A stretch of DNA of 64,000 nt, taken from positions 2,444,501 through 2,508,500 of the forward strand of contig NZ_MUFV01000001.1 of assembly GCF_002017875.1 (NCBI RefSeq), in the 5' to 3' direction. The notes under the pieces were generated by a model. That model searched no databases and had not been told where the DNA came from. It was given only the letters and a program-made list of their open reading frames with translations. A program made the position numbers and the translations under genes. This DNA is from Deinococcus sp. LM3 (lineage in GTDB: Bacteria; Deinococcota; Deinococci; Deinococcales; Deinococcaceae). Shown here piece after piece: positions 11,600 through 23,016 of this stretch (position 1 is its first letter; every line of letters starts with the position of its first letter).

Positions 11600-11753
11600 T
11601 ACGGATTCCGTCTGTTTCGCTGACAATCCGGAACTTCACCGGATTGCCAGCTCCACGTCCGGAACCCGTTTTTCTCCCACTCGCTCTGCGGCGCAGCTCT
11701 ACGAGTCCGCTCGGATTGAACGGTCTTTGCATTCCATTCAATCGGAGTCCGTA
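11600..11753 (-). repeat. Dispersed structured repeat, copy 2 (long form, inverted)
   Basis: The element lies in the opposite orientation to the other copies, yet still starts on the base after a stop codon (TGA, 11597-11599). Ends are TACGGATTCCG and CGGAGTCCGTA. The main stem is GCTGACAATCCGG (11619-11631) with CCGGATTGCCAGC (11639-11651). It carries about 22 extra internal bases compared with copies 1 and 3. Confidence 0.9.
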
Positions 11754-11775
11754 TGACCTGTCCCGCAGGCGGGGC

Positions 11776-11781
11776 TACACT
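11776..11781 (+). promoter_or_regulatory. -10 box of a probable leaderless promoter
   Basis: TACACT lies 6 bases before the ATG at 11788. Confidence 0.55.
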
Positions 11782-11787
11782 GGGCGC

Positions 11788-12282
11788 ATGAAGCTCCATG
11801 CTCTGCTTGGCGCGGCCCTGCTCGCCTCTGCCCTGGGCGCGTGCGCGCCCGCCCTGACCGCCCCACAGACCGGGCGGATCGTGAACGCCCGCACGGGCGA
11901 GGAAGGCGCCGTGACCTTCACGCGCGGCACCCTCACACCGCGCGTGGGCGACCCCTTCGCGCCCGACAACGCCACCATCCGCATCGGTGGGCGCACCTAC
12001 ACGGGCCGCACGTACCTGATCGGGGGCGGCGCCCTGCCCGGCGGACTGGGCTTCAGCGTGGCGTTCGGTGCCAGCAACGGCAGCGACGGCAGCACCGTCA
12101 CGGGCGGCGGCACCCGCGTCGAGGGAGGCCGCCCGGTGCCCGCCCACACCGGCAACCTGATCGCCCGCGCCGAGGGCGACCCGCCCGCCCTGCTGACCTG
12201 CACCCTGACCGTGGACGCGCAGCAACGCGGCATCGGCGAGTGCTTCGACGGCGCGGGTACCCGATACGCCCTGCAATTTTGA
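11788..12282 (+). CDS. Putative lipoprotein, function unknown
   Basis: The 164-residue protein has a lipoprotein signal peptide with lipobox LGAC (Cys19). The rest is a small beta-rich, glycine- and threonine-rich domain (TGRIVNARTGEEGAVTFTRG, then GNLIARAEGDPPALLTCTLTVD) resembling proteins that report secretion of small surface domains, but I do not recognise the family. The ATG is set by TACACT 6 bases upstream. The next gene overlaps its stop by 4 bases if it uses the TTG start. Confidence 0.75.
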   Translation: MKLHALLGAALLASALGACAPALTAPQTGRIVNARTGEEGAVTFTRGTLTPRVGDPFAPDNATIRIGGRTYTGRTYLIGGGALPGGLGFSVAFGASNGSDGSTVTGGGTRVEGGRPVPAHTGNLIARAEGDPPALLTCTLTVDAQQRGIGECFDGAGTRYALQF

Positions 12283-12629
12283 GCGCACTGGCGGGGGAGA
12301 GGCCGCGCGTGGTGTGCCTGTGCGGCAGCGTGCGCTTCCTGACCGAGTTCGATGCGGCGTCGCTGGCCGAAACGCTGGCGGGCCGGATCGTCCTGAGTGT
12401 CGGGAGCCACAGAGAGCGGGACGAGGACGCCCTGGCACACCTGAACAGCGCCGAGCGGGAGGCCGCGCTGGACCGCCTCGGAGCGCTGCACCTGCGCAAG
12501 ATCGACCTCGCGGACGAGGCGCTCGTCATCAACCCCGGCGGGTACGTGGGTGACTCTACCCGCCGGGAGATCGCGTACGCGCGGCAGACCGGGAAGCCAG
12601 TCCAGAGCCTCGAACCGCTGACCGCGTAG
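12279..12629 (+). CDS. Nucleoside 2-deoxyribosyltransferase-like protein
   Basis: The 116-residue protein reads RVVCLCGSVRFLTEFDAASLAETLAG, then LHLRKIDLADEALVINPGGYVGDSTRREIAYARQTGKPV, the pattern of the small deoxyribosyltransferase-like family (CGS loop, conserved DEALVINPxGYxGxSTxxEI). The true substrate is unknown. The start is uncertain: TTG at 12279 overlaps the upstream stop and gives the usual short lead before VVCLCGS, while GTG at 12309 has a better ribosome site (GGGGGAGAGG) but leaves almost no N-terminus. Confidence 0.75.
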   Translation: MSALAGERPRVVCLCGSVRFLTEFDAASLAETLAGRIVLSVGSHRERDEDALAHLNSAEREAALDRLGALHLRKIDLADEALVINPGGYVGDSTRREIAYARQTGKPVQSLEPLTA

Positions 12630-12633
12630 CGCG

Positions 12634-14013
12634 TCAGGCGAGCAGACTGACCGCCGGGTGCCGTACCGCGTTCACGCGCAGGGTCAGGCGGTCGTCGGGC
12701 GTGGCGGTGGGGCGGGCCACCTCGCGCAGCACGTAGGTGGGGTTGCCGCGCAGGTCCAGGGTGCGCAGGATCGCGGCGAGGTTCAGCATGATCAGGCCCT
12801 CGGCCATGCCGCTGCCCGCGCAGATGTGCGTGCCCAGCCCGTATGGCGCGAACGCACCGGGGCGGCGGTGCTCCATGCGGCCCGGCGCGAAGCGTTCCGG
12901 GTCGAAGCGGTCGGCGTCCGTGAAGCACCCGTCCAGTCCGTGCGGGACGGTCGTGCCGATGATCACCCGCCGACCCTGCGGCACCGTGACGCCCGCGAAT
13001 TCGAAGTCCTGCGTGACCGTGCGGGTCATGGCGGGCGCGATCGGGTGCAGCCGCAGGCACTCCATCACGAAGCGGTGCAGGTGCGGCAGTCCCCCCAGGG
13101 TCTCCATGCTGGGCGGCCCGTCCTGGAAGGCGGTGTCGGCTTCCGCAACCAGAGCGGGGACCAGTTCCGGGTGCCGCCCGACGCGGTACAGCACGAACGC
13201 CAGGGTGTTCGCGGCGGTGTCCATCCCCGCGATGAACGCCCCCATGGTCGCCATGCGCAGGTCCATGTCCGACCAGAACGCCGGGTCGGCGGCCTGCGCG
13301 GCCAGCAGGTCATCGATCAGGTCCGGTGCCCGGCCGGCCTGCTCCGCTGGGACGCGGCGGTGCTCCTCGATCAGCGCTTCCACCATGCCCAGGGACCGCG
13401 CCCGCGCCCGCCGGAAGCCCGGCAACTGCTCGACCAGCGGCGGGCGCTGCCGGGTCACGCGGACCATCAGGGTGTTCTGCACGAAGCTCAGCAGGTCGTT
13501 CAGGTACGGGCGGGCCGTGCCATTCACGACCACCCGCGCCAGCTGCTCGGTGATCACCGCCTTGCACCAGTGCGCCACCTGCAGGTCATCCCCGGCGCGC
13601 AGCGGCACGAGGTCCTCGGCCGTCACAGACAGCGCGCGGCGCAGGTTCGCGCCCAGGTACGAGCGGGCGTACGTGCGCGACTCGGTCCGGCGGAAGGTGC
13701 GGTGCTCGTCGCCGTCCACGCTGATCATGGACCGCTGCACCCCGAACGCCTGATCGTTCGGCCGCCACGCCTCCAGGGAACGCAGGTGACGGTGCCCTTC
13801 CTTCACGGTCCACACGTTCGCTTCCGGCCCGGCCAGCACCGTGTACGTCTGCCCCAGGCCCGTCACGTTGAACACCGGGCCGTGCTCGCGGTACGCGGCC
13901 GTCAGGAAGGCGCGCAGCCGGTGCGGGTACAGCTGCGTGATGCTGCCGATCACGGGCGGCCCGGACACGGTGGGAATGACGCGCGGGGAGGTCGGGTACG
14001 GGGCGTTCGTCAT
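12634..14013 (-). CDS. Cytochrome P450
   Basis: The 459-residue protein shows all P450 marks: I-helix AGMDTAANT (about residue 252), K-helix ECLRLHP (ExxR, about 317) and the heme loop FAPYGLGTHICAG with the thiolate cysteine (about 399). It resembles class I-type soluble bacterial P450s without a membrane anchor; substrate unknown. The frame is open for 66 more codons upstream, but ATG 14013 is preferred because MTNAPYPTSPRVIPTVSGPP fits a P450 start and TACCGT lies 5 bases upstream. Partner reductases could be the two at 1976 and 3029. Confidence 0.92.
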   Translation of the reverse strand: MTNAPYPTSPRVIPTVSGPPVIGSITQLYPHRLRAFLTAAYREHGPVFNVTGLGQTYTVLAGPEANVWTVKEGHRHLRSLEAWRPNDQAFGVQRSMISVDGDEHRTFRRTESRTYARSYLGANLRRALSVTAEDLVPLRAGDDLQVAHWCKAVITEQLARVVVNGTARPYLNDLLSFVQNTLMVRVTRQRPPLVEQLPGFRRARARSLGMVEALIEEHRRVPAEQAGRAPDLIDDLLAAQAADPAFWSDMDLRMATMGAFIAGMDTAANTLAFVLYRVGRHPELVPALVAEADTAFQDGPPSMETLGGLPHLHRFVMECLRLHPIAPAMTRTVTQDFEFAGVTVPQGRRVIIGTTVPHGLDGCFTDADRFDPERFAPGRMEHRRPGAFAPYGLGTHICAGSGMAEGLIMLNLAAILRTLDLRGNPTYVLREVARPTATPDDRLTLRVNAVRHPAVSLLA

Positions 14014-14043
14014 GCCCCACGGTACACGTCTGCGCTGCCCATG

Positions 14044-14078
14044 AGAAAGCCCCGCCTGCCGTCGGGCGGGGCGGGGCT
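14044..14078 (-). terminator. Terminator of the sdh operon
   Basis: AGCCCCGCC (14048-14056) pairs with GGCGGGGCT (14070-14078). On the minus strand the stem is followed by TTTC, about 25 bases past the sdhB stop. Confidence 0.7.
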
Positions 14079-14102
14079 GAAGTCCAGAAGGAGGGCCTCG
14101 GC

Positions 14103-14867
14103 TTAGGCCTGACCGTACATGACGGCGCGCTTGACTTCCTCGATCAGCTGCGTGATCGGAATGTCGCGCGGGCACGCCTCGGTGCAGTTGTACGCGGTGC
14201 GGCAACGCCACACGCCGGTGTTCTGGTTCATGATGCCCAGGCGCTGCTGCGTGGCCTCGTCACGGGTGTCGAAAATGAAGCGGTGCGCCTGCACGATCGC
14301 AGCCGGGCCGAGGTACGAACCGTTCACCCAGAAGATCGGGCAGGAGGTCGTGCAGCAAGCGCAGAGGATGCAGTTGCTGGAGTGCGCCATGCGCTCGGCC
14401 TCTTCCTCGGACTGGATGCGCTCGGCGGCGGGGGCCGGGGACTCGTTGATGAAGTACGGCATGATCGCCTTGTACGAGTCGAAGAACGGCTCCATGTCCA
14501 CCAGCAGGTCCTTCTCGACCTTCAGGCCACGGATGGGTTCTACCGTGATGGTCCCGCCGCTCTTGGCGACGTCGCGCACCAGGGTCTTGCAGGCGAGGCG
14601 GTTGCGGCCGTTGATCAGCATGGCGTCGCTGCCGCAGATGCCGTGCATGCACGACCGGCGGAAGGTCAGGCTGGGCTCCATGTACCACTTGATGTGGTTG
14701 ATGACGTCCAGCACGCGGTCGCTCGCCTGGGCTTCCACGTCGTAGGTGGTCCAGTGCGCCTTCTTGTCCTTTTCGGGGTCGAAGCGCAGGACCTTGACTT
14801 TCAGTTGCATCATCGGCACGCTCGCAGAGACGGGCGCGGCGCTGGTCGGTGCGTGGGTCTGGGTCAT
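14103..14867 (-). CDS. sdhB: Succinate dehydrogenase iron-sulfur subunit
   Basis: The 254-residue subunit carries electrons from SdhA to quinone. The [2Fe-2S] cysteines are in RRSCMHGICGSDAM with the later LACKT, the [4Fe-4S] set in CILCACCTTSCP, and the [3Fe-4S] set in CRTAYNCTEACPRDIP. It is the last gene of sdhCDAB, 58 bases after sdhA, and a strong hairpin follows. The N-terminal 20 residues are rich in Ala, Ser and Pro and look disordered. Confidence 0.97.
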   Translation of the reverse strand: MTQTHAPTSAAPVSASVPMMQLKVKVLRFDPEKDKKAHWTTYDVEAQASDRVLDVINHIKWYMEPSLTFRRSCMHGICGSDAMLINGRNRLACKTLVRDVAKSGGTITVEPIRGLKVEKDLLVDMEPFFDSYKAIMPYFINESPAPAAERIQSEEEAERMAHSSNCILCACCTTSCPIFWVNGSYLGPAAIVQAHRFIFDTRDEATQQRLGIMNQNTGVWRCRTAYNCTEACPRDIPITQLIEEVKRAVMYGQA

Positions 14868-14925
14868 TGAGATTCCTTCCGGGCGGCGCTGTCCTGCACG
14901 CCGCCCGAGTGGGTGAGGGTGCGGG

Positions 14926-16677
<1,752 letters not shown>

Positions 16678-16711
16678 ATTTATCCTTTACCACCTGCCCG
16701 CAAAGGCAGGA

Positions 16712-17088
16712 TCAGATCGAGAACAGACCCACCGTGCCGAACGCAAACACCAGCGCCACCACGGTATAGAACAGACCCTTCACCCACGCCCGGTTCGGAC
16801 GGGACCGCACGTAATCCTCGATGGAATACCGCGCGCCGTTCGCGCCGTGCATCAGCGACAGTGCCAGGATCAGCCAGTCATAGAACTTCCAGGCCGGGTT
16901 CGCCAGCTTCGCGACCACCGCGTCGAAGGTCGCGTCCGACTCGCTGACCTGAATGAACGTCATGTAGATGTGACCCAGAATCAGGAACACCAGGATCAAC
17001 CCGCTGATCCGCATGAAAATCCACCAGTTCAGCTCCGCGTTGCTGTGCGACTGCTGCCGCGCGTCCGTGAACGTCCGGGCACGAATCA

Positions 17089-17089
<1 letters not shown>
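16712..17089 (-). CDS. sdhD: Succinate dehydrogenase membrane anchor subunit
   Basis: The 125-residue anchor has three membrane segments (about 28-50, 72-92, 102-122). LILALSLMHGANGARYSIEDYVR holds the conserved histidine near the heme b/quinone region. The start is fixed by the sdhC stop, which shares one base with the ATG at 17089; the open frame further upstream is the shadow of sdhC. Confidence 0.92.
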
Positions 17090-17447
<358 letters not shown>

Positions 17448-17678
17448 TCCCAGTCCTCCTCGACGTCTAAACCCTTCTGTTCTCAAGGCGCCGCCACCCC
17501 ACCACACACTAGGGCGAACGGTAAGCCGTGTGGGTGACCATTCACACCACTCTTTCAGACAGCGCCCAGTTTAACACCACCCCGCCAGAGCGCACCCACC
17601 CCACGGCCGGAGAACCGGAACACCCGATGTCACCGCGTGAGGTGCAAGCACAGACCTTACCGCGCTACCCTGAACCGC

Positions 17679-18044
17679 ATGACCGGCCCCACCCCCACCC
17701 CACCCAAAGACCCCCAGGCCGAAGCGGAATTCACCCGCAAACTCGTCCTCGGTATCCTCAGCACCCTCGAACACAAGGGCCTGCTCAGCAAAGCCGAAGT
17801 CGACGGCATCATCCGCGCCGCCCGCCACGCCGCCTACCCCACCCCACCCCGCCGCACCCCCGGCCCCGCCGCACCCGGCACCCAGTGGGTCAAACCCGGC
17901 CAGCCCCACCAGCCTATGGACCGCACCACCCCCGTCGCCATCCCCAACGTGCAGCGCGCCGCCCCGCCCAGCGACCAGCCGCAAGACAAACCGGCCGGGG
18001 AAACCCCCAAAGCGCCGCCCGTCATCGACTTCGACCTGCAGTAA
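17679..18044 (+). CDS. Small Pro-rich hypothetical protein
   Basis: A 121-residue protein with a folded helical start (DPQAEAEFTRKLVLGILSTLEHKGLLSKAEVDGIIRAARHAA, about 10-52) and a long Pro/Ala/Gln-rich tail. TACCCT lies 7 bases before the ATG, which favours this start over the upstream in-frame GTG at 17637. I do not recognise the family. It converges on the large lipoprotein gene and shares the terminator at 18076. Confidence 0.7.
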   Translation: MTGPTPTPPKDPQAEAEFTRKLVLGILSTLEHKGLLSKAEVDGIIRAARHAAYPTPPRRTPGPAAPGTQWVKPGQPHQPMDRTTPVAIPNVQRAAPPSDQPQDKPAGETPKAPPVIDFDLQ

Positions 18045-18075
18045 CGCGCGACCTCGCTCCGTACATACAGACAGG

Positions 18076-18108
18076 AAGGCCGCACCCGGAATCTGGGGTG
18101 CGGCCTTT
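18076..18108. terminator. Bidirectional intrinsic terminator
   Basis: AAGGCCGCACCC (18076-18087) pairs with GGGTGCGGCCTTT (18096-18108), with A and T edges on both sides. It serves both convergent genes. Confidence 0.85.
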
Positions 18109-18123
18109 ACTGAGCAGTGGAGC

Positions 18124-20664
18124 TTACTTCAGCTGCGACAGGTAGTAGTTCGTGCCGTTGCCGTTGTACTCAGTGGTGACCACCTGCACGCCGCCCTGGG
18201 CGTTCAGGAGTGTCTTGCGGATGCTTCCCAGGCTGACGGTGACGGCCGAGGGAGTACCCGCCGTATTGATCCGGTACACGTTGCTGGTGTCGCTGCCCCA
18301 CAGCACGGCCGGGCTACTCTGGTCGAACCCGGTCAGCGTGCCCGCCTGGATGGATGTGAATTTGGTGACGGTGCTGTCCGCGTTCAGACGGGCCAGCTGG
18401 CCATACGCACTGAACCAGACGGTGCCGTCGGCGGCGACGGCCGCCGAGGTCGCGCCGCTACTCTTGAGCAGATCCAGTTTGGTGACGGCGCCAGTGGCCG
18501 TATCGATTTTCAGAGCGTCGCCCGAGTAACCACCCAGGTAGATCAGGGTCTTCCCGTCCGCGCCCATGGTCAGCGGAGCGTCATAGGAGCTGGAGCCGTA
18601 GTTGGCAGAGCTGTCGACCGTGGTAACCACGCCGGTCGCCGGGACCCACGTCTTCAGGGAAGTGGCCGAGCCCCCCATGCCCGTGCTGACAGTCTCCACG
18701 AACCACACGCGCCCCTGCCCGTCCGTTCTGCGGGTGAAGCCATCCGACAGGGAGAAGTTCACCGCAGGCAGGCTGGTCACGGTGCCGTCGTCCGAGATCA
18801 GGGACGGCGCCACGCCGGATCCCTTGTAGGCAATGACGCCGCCGCCCGTTTCAATCAGGCGCAGGCTGTTCTGCGACGTGACGGATCCGGTGGCTGCCAC
18901 CTTCCCGTCGGCCGTGAACCGGGTCACCACGTACTGGTAGGCAGAGACGCTGGAGTCGTAACGACTGCCCGTCACGGCCCACAGGCCGCTGGACGCAGCG
19001 ACCGCTCCTTCGACGGACGTTCCCAGCGCGGCGCGTGCGGGACGCACCGAGAGTTGGGTCTCCGCGCCGTAGGAGTTGGCACTCTGGTCCGGACTGGTGA
19101 CCTTGATGGTGCTGTTGCCCAGTGCGGCGTCGGCCGTGGCGGTCAGGGTAATGGCGGTGGTCGTGGTGCTACCCGGCGTGACCGTCACGGTTTTCGGGGC
19201 GGCCGTCACACCGGCCGGGAGGCCCGTGACGGTCAGGGTCGTCTGGCCGTTGAAGCCGTTCTGGGTGCTCACGTCCACGTTCAGCTGGGCGGTGCCGCCC
19301 TGGTAGATCTGCTGGCCGTAGTAGGTCGAGCTGGAAACGGCAATGTTCACGGTCGGTGCAGGCACCCTCAATTCCGCGGAGGCGGACGCTTTCACGGTGC
19401 CCCCGTCGGCGGTCAGGGTGATCGGGTACGTGCCGGGCTTCAGGGTCGCGTCACTCTTGAAGGCCAGGCTGAGGTACGAGGAGCCGTTCAGGGTCTGCGT
19501 GACGGGCGTGACGGTCACCCCCGCCGGCAAGCCCGTGGCAGAGTACGTGACCGGCCCGCTGAAGTTCCCGACGCTGTAACCGCACACGTTCAGGGAAGCG
19601 GTCTTGCTGGGGTACAGCTCCAGGTAGCTGCTTCCGCAGGTGCCGATCGTCAGGCCGGGCTTGCGGATTTCCAGGCTGCCCGAGCCGCCGCCCACCTGTT
19701 TGCCGGTGGTGTCCTTGACGATCACTCGGAATGAACCCGAGTAGTTATCCTGGCCGCTGTACTTGAAGGTCAGATCCGTATCCAGGCGCTGCGGGCTGAC
19801 TCCCAGGTTCTTCAGGTAGGCGGCGGTGGCCTGGGCCTGCACGCTCTGAAGCGTCGTGGCGGTCAGGTTCACGGTGGACGGCTCGATGGTCAGGCCGGGC
19901 ACGTCGGTGCTGAGGCTGACCTGCCCGGTGTACCCGCCTTCCTGGTACAGCCGTGCAGGCACCGACACCCCGGCGTCCGACGTGATCTTCACGTCGCTGC
20001 CCAGGCTGACGAGCACGGACGGCGTGTATGCCGTGGCCTTAAGGGTAGAGCGCACGCCACTGCCGAGACTGCGCAGGGTGAGCGTGGAGTTGGTCCCGGC
20101 GTACTCGAGGGCGTTCCAGCCGGAGTTCAGGACCACGTCGAGCGACACGGTGATCTTTGTGCCGTCCGGGTAAGCGCACAGGAGGTTGCCCTTCACGGTG
20201 GCGGCCGCAGCGCTGTACAGACGGGCAACCAGACTGCCGGGTACGGTGCCGCCCGACACGATCTGCTCGGTGGCGAACGCGAGGGAATCGATCTTCTCGC
20301 TCAACAGTTCCACGTCCGTGAACAGAGCCACGGACGGGTTGCTGGTCTGCGAACCCGTGAAGGTGCAGCCCCCGCCCGAGGTCAGGTTGAACATGTTCCT
20401 CTTGTCCGGAGCCGCCGTCAGCGGCAGGTCCAGCACCCCACCCTTGACGGTGCCGGTGTTGGCGAAGTCGTAATCGCCACCGCTCACCAGAACGGCGCGG
20501 GTCGCGGCCGCGGGGGCGTCCGTGACGGTGCCGGTCATGCGCGTGGCCTGCACGGCGCTGCCGGGTGAGGGCGGTGTCACGCCGCCGGTGTCTGTAGTAG
20601 AGGGGCAGGCGGTGAGCAGGGCGGTCAGGCTGATCATCGCGGCGGGGAGTTTCAGGGTCTTCAT
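18124..20664 (-). CDS. Large lipoprotein with Ig-like domains and a beta-propeller-like C-terminus
   Basis: The 846-residue protein has a lipoprotein signal with lipobox LTAC (Cys20). Residues about 215-545 hold repeated bacterial Ig-like segments (ATGLPAGVTVTP and VTGLPAGVTAAP mark two of them). The last 300 residues have regularly spaced blocks (ADGTVWFSAYGQLARLN, DGQGRVWFVETV) like the Vgb-type propeller. It is probably an outer-surface binding or scaffold protein. The ATG at 20664 is chosen over an upstream GTG two codons away. Base composition is less GC-rich than its neighbours. Confidence 0.85.
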   Translation of the reverse strand: MKTLKLPAAMISLTALLTACPSTTDTGGVTPPSPGSAVQATRMTGTVTDAPAAATRAVLVSGGDYDFANTGTVKGGVLDLPLTAAPDKRNMFNLTSGGGCTFTGSQTSNPSVALFTDVELLSEKIDSLAFATEQIVSGGTVPGSLVARLYSAAAATVKGNLLCAYPDGTKITVSLDVVLNSGWNALEYAGTNSTLTLRSLGSGVRSTLKATAYTPSVLVSLGSDVKITSDAGVSVPARLYQEGGYTGQVSLSTDVPGLTIEPSTVNLTATTLQSVQAQATAAYLKNLGVSPQRLDTDLTFKYSGQDNYSGSFRVIVKDTTGKQVGGGSGSLEIRKPGLTIGTCGSSYLELYPSKTASLNVCGYSVGNFSGPVTYSATGLPAGVTVTPVTQTLNGSSYLSLAFKSDATLKPGTYPITLTADGGTVKASASAELRVPAPTVNIAVSSSTYYGQQIYQGGTAQLNVDVSTQNGFNGQTTLTVTGLPAGVTAAPKTVTVTPGSTTTTAITLTATADAALGNSTIKVTSPDQSANSYGAETQLSVRPARAALGTSVEGAVAASSGLWAVTGSRYDSSVSAYQYVVTRFTADGKVAATGSVTSQNSLRLIETGGGVIAYKGSGVAPSLISDDGTVTSLPAVNFSLSDGFTRRTDGQGRVWFVETVSTGMGGSATSLKTWVPATGVVTTVDSSANYGSSSYDAPLTMGADGKTLIYLGGYSGDALKIDTATGAVTKLDLLKSSGATSAAVAADGTVWFSAYGQLARLNADSTVTKFTSIQAGTLTGFDQSSPAVLWGSDTSNVYRINTAGTPSAVTVSLGSIRKTLLNAQGGVQVVTTEYNGNGTNYYLSQLK

Positions 20665-20844
20665 GTGCACTCAGGATTCTAATGGTGATGGCGGGGTTTC
20701 GCTGGGTTTTTGCGCTTCTGTCACGGCACCCCCGCTTGATGAAGACCTCGTCAGATTCGGTGGCACCCTGGGGTGGCCGGCTCGTCCCAGCGGGCTGTCC
20801 GGCGCCTATCTACACCACCTGTCCGTTGCGTGTGGGGGGTGGCG

Positions 20845-20850
20845 TATGCT
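20845..20850 (+). promoter_or_regulatory. -10 box of the leu operon (leaderless leader peptide)
   Basis: TATGCT lies 6 bases before the ATG of the proposed leader peptide at 20857. No strong -35 box is seen. Confidence 0.55.
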
Positions 20851-20856
20851 CGGGGC

Positions 20857-20922
20857 ATGTTCAGCGGTTCTGTGCGGGTCGGAGCGTCCCTGGTGGGGCT
20901 TCTTCTTCGTGTGGGGCGTTGA
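20857..20922 (+). CDS. leuL: Proposed leu operon leader peptide
   Basis: A 21-codon reading frame (MFSGSVRVGASLVGLLLRVGR) starts 6 bases after a TANNNT box and ends 77 bases before leuC. It holds four Leu codons, three of them a row of CTT (20899-20907), a codon rarely used in this CTG-rich genome. A terminator-like hairpin (20945-20977) follows. This is the layout of transcription attenuation, where ribosome stalling at scarce Leu-tRNA would stop terminator folding. The function is inferred from layout only. Confidence 0.65.
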   Translation: MFSGSVRVGASLVGLLLRVGR

Positions 20923-20944
20923 GCGCGGCCCAGCGTTCAGTGTT

Positions 20945-20986
20945 CGCCCCCGGTAGCTCTCGCAGCGGCCGGGGGCGCGTTTCTTG
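20945..20986 (+). terminator. Proposed leu attenuator hairpin
   Basis: CGCCCCCGG (20945-20953) pairs with CCGGGGGCG (20969-20977), then CGTTTCTTG. An alternative upstream stem, TGAGCGC (20920-20926) with GCGTTCA (20933-20939), could take part in switching. GAGGAGG at 20986-20992 is the leuC ribosome site. Confidence 0.65.
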
Positions 20987-20999
20987 AGGAGGCAGTGGT

Positions 21000-22286
<1,287 letters not shown>

Positions 22287-22325
22287 ACGCCGGTCGCCGG
22301 GGGCCGTGAGGGGGAGGGGAGAAAC

Positions 22326-22946
22326 GTGGACCTGAACATTCTGCTGGTGGTGGCGGCGCTGCACGCCGTGGTGCTGATCGTGCCGGGACCGGACGTGCTG
22401 CTGGTCAGTCAGACGGCGCTGGCCCGCACGCGGCGCGCGGCGCTGCTGGCGGGTCTGGGCGTGGTGCTGGGCATCAGCGTGTGGGCGTCGCTGGCGCTGC
22501 TGGGCATCGGGCTGCTGTTCGAGGCGTTCCCGTGGGTGCACGGCGTGATCCGCGTGGCGGGCGGCCTGTACCTGCTGTGGATGGGCTACAGCCTGTGGCG
22601 CAGCAGTGCCCGGACAGACACGCAGGCCGCGCCCGTCCAGGCGCCCCTGAGTGATCTGGCCGCCCTGCGCGCCGGGTTCCTGACGAACATCGCCAACCCG
22701 AAGGCCGCCGTGTTCTTCGGCAGCGTGTTCAGCGGCGTGCTCGGCACCGACGCGGGAAGCGGCGTGAAACTCGCGGCGTTCGGGATCATCGTGGGCCTCA
22801 GCCTGGGCTGGTTCGCGCTGGTCGCGCTGGGCATGTCCACCGCGTCCATGCAGGGCGCGTACCTGCGTGCCCGCCGGGGCGTGGACCGCGTGGCAGGCAG
22901 CCTGATGCTGGGCTTCGGGACGCTGCTGCTCGCCTCGCGCGAGTAG
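22326..22946 (+). CDS. LysE/RhtB-family exporter
   Basis: The 206-residue membrane protein has about six hydrophobic helices and the family opening VVAALHAVVLIVPGPDVLLVSQ, then GFLTNIANPKAAVFFGSVFSG near residue 118. Members export amino acids or homoserine lactones. Its place between leuC and leuD suggests export of a branched-chain amino acid or intermediate, which is inference. GTG start with a G-rich ribosome site (GGGGAGGGGA). Confidence 0.88.
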   Translation: MDLNILLVVAALHAVVLIVPGPDVLLVSQTALARTRRAALLAGLGVVLGISVWASLALLGIGLLFEAFPWVHGVIRVAGGLYLLWMGYSLWRSSARTDTQAAPVQAPLSDLAALRAGFLTNIANPKAAVFFGSVFSGVLGTDAGSGVKLAAFGIIVGLSLGWFALVALGMSTASMQGAYLRARRGVDRVAGSLMLGFGTLLLASRE

Positions 22947-23016
22947 ACCGCCGGCGCCCGGACCGGGGCGCGGACCTCACGTGCGCCCGCTGCGCGCGAG
23001 TAAGCTGGGTGAACTT

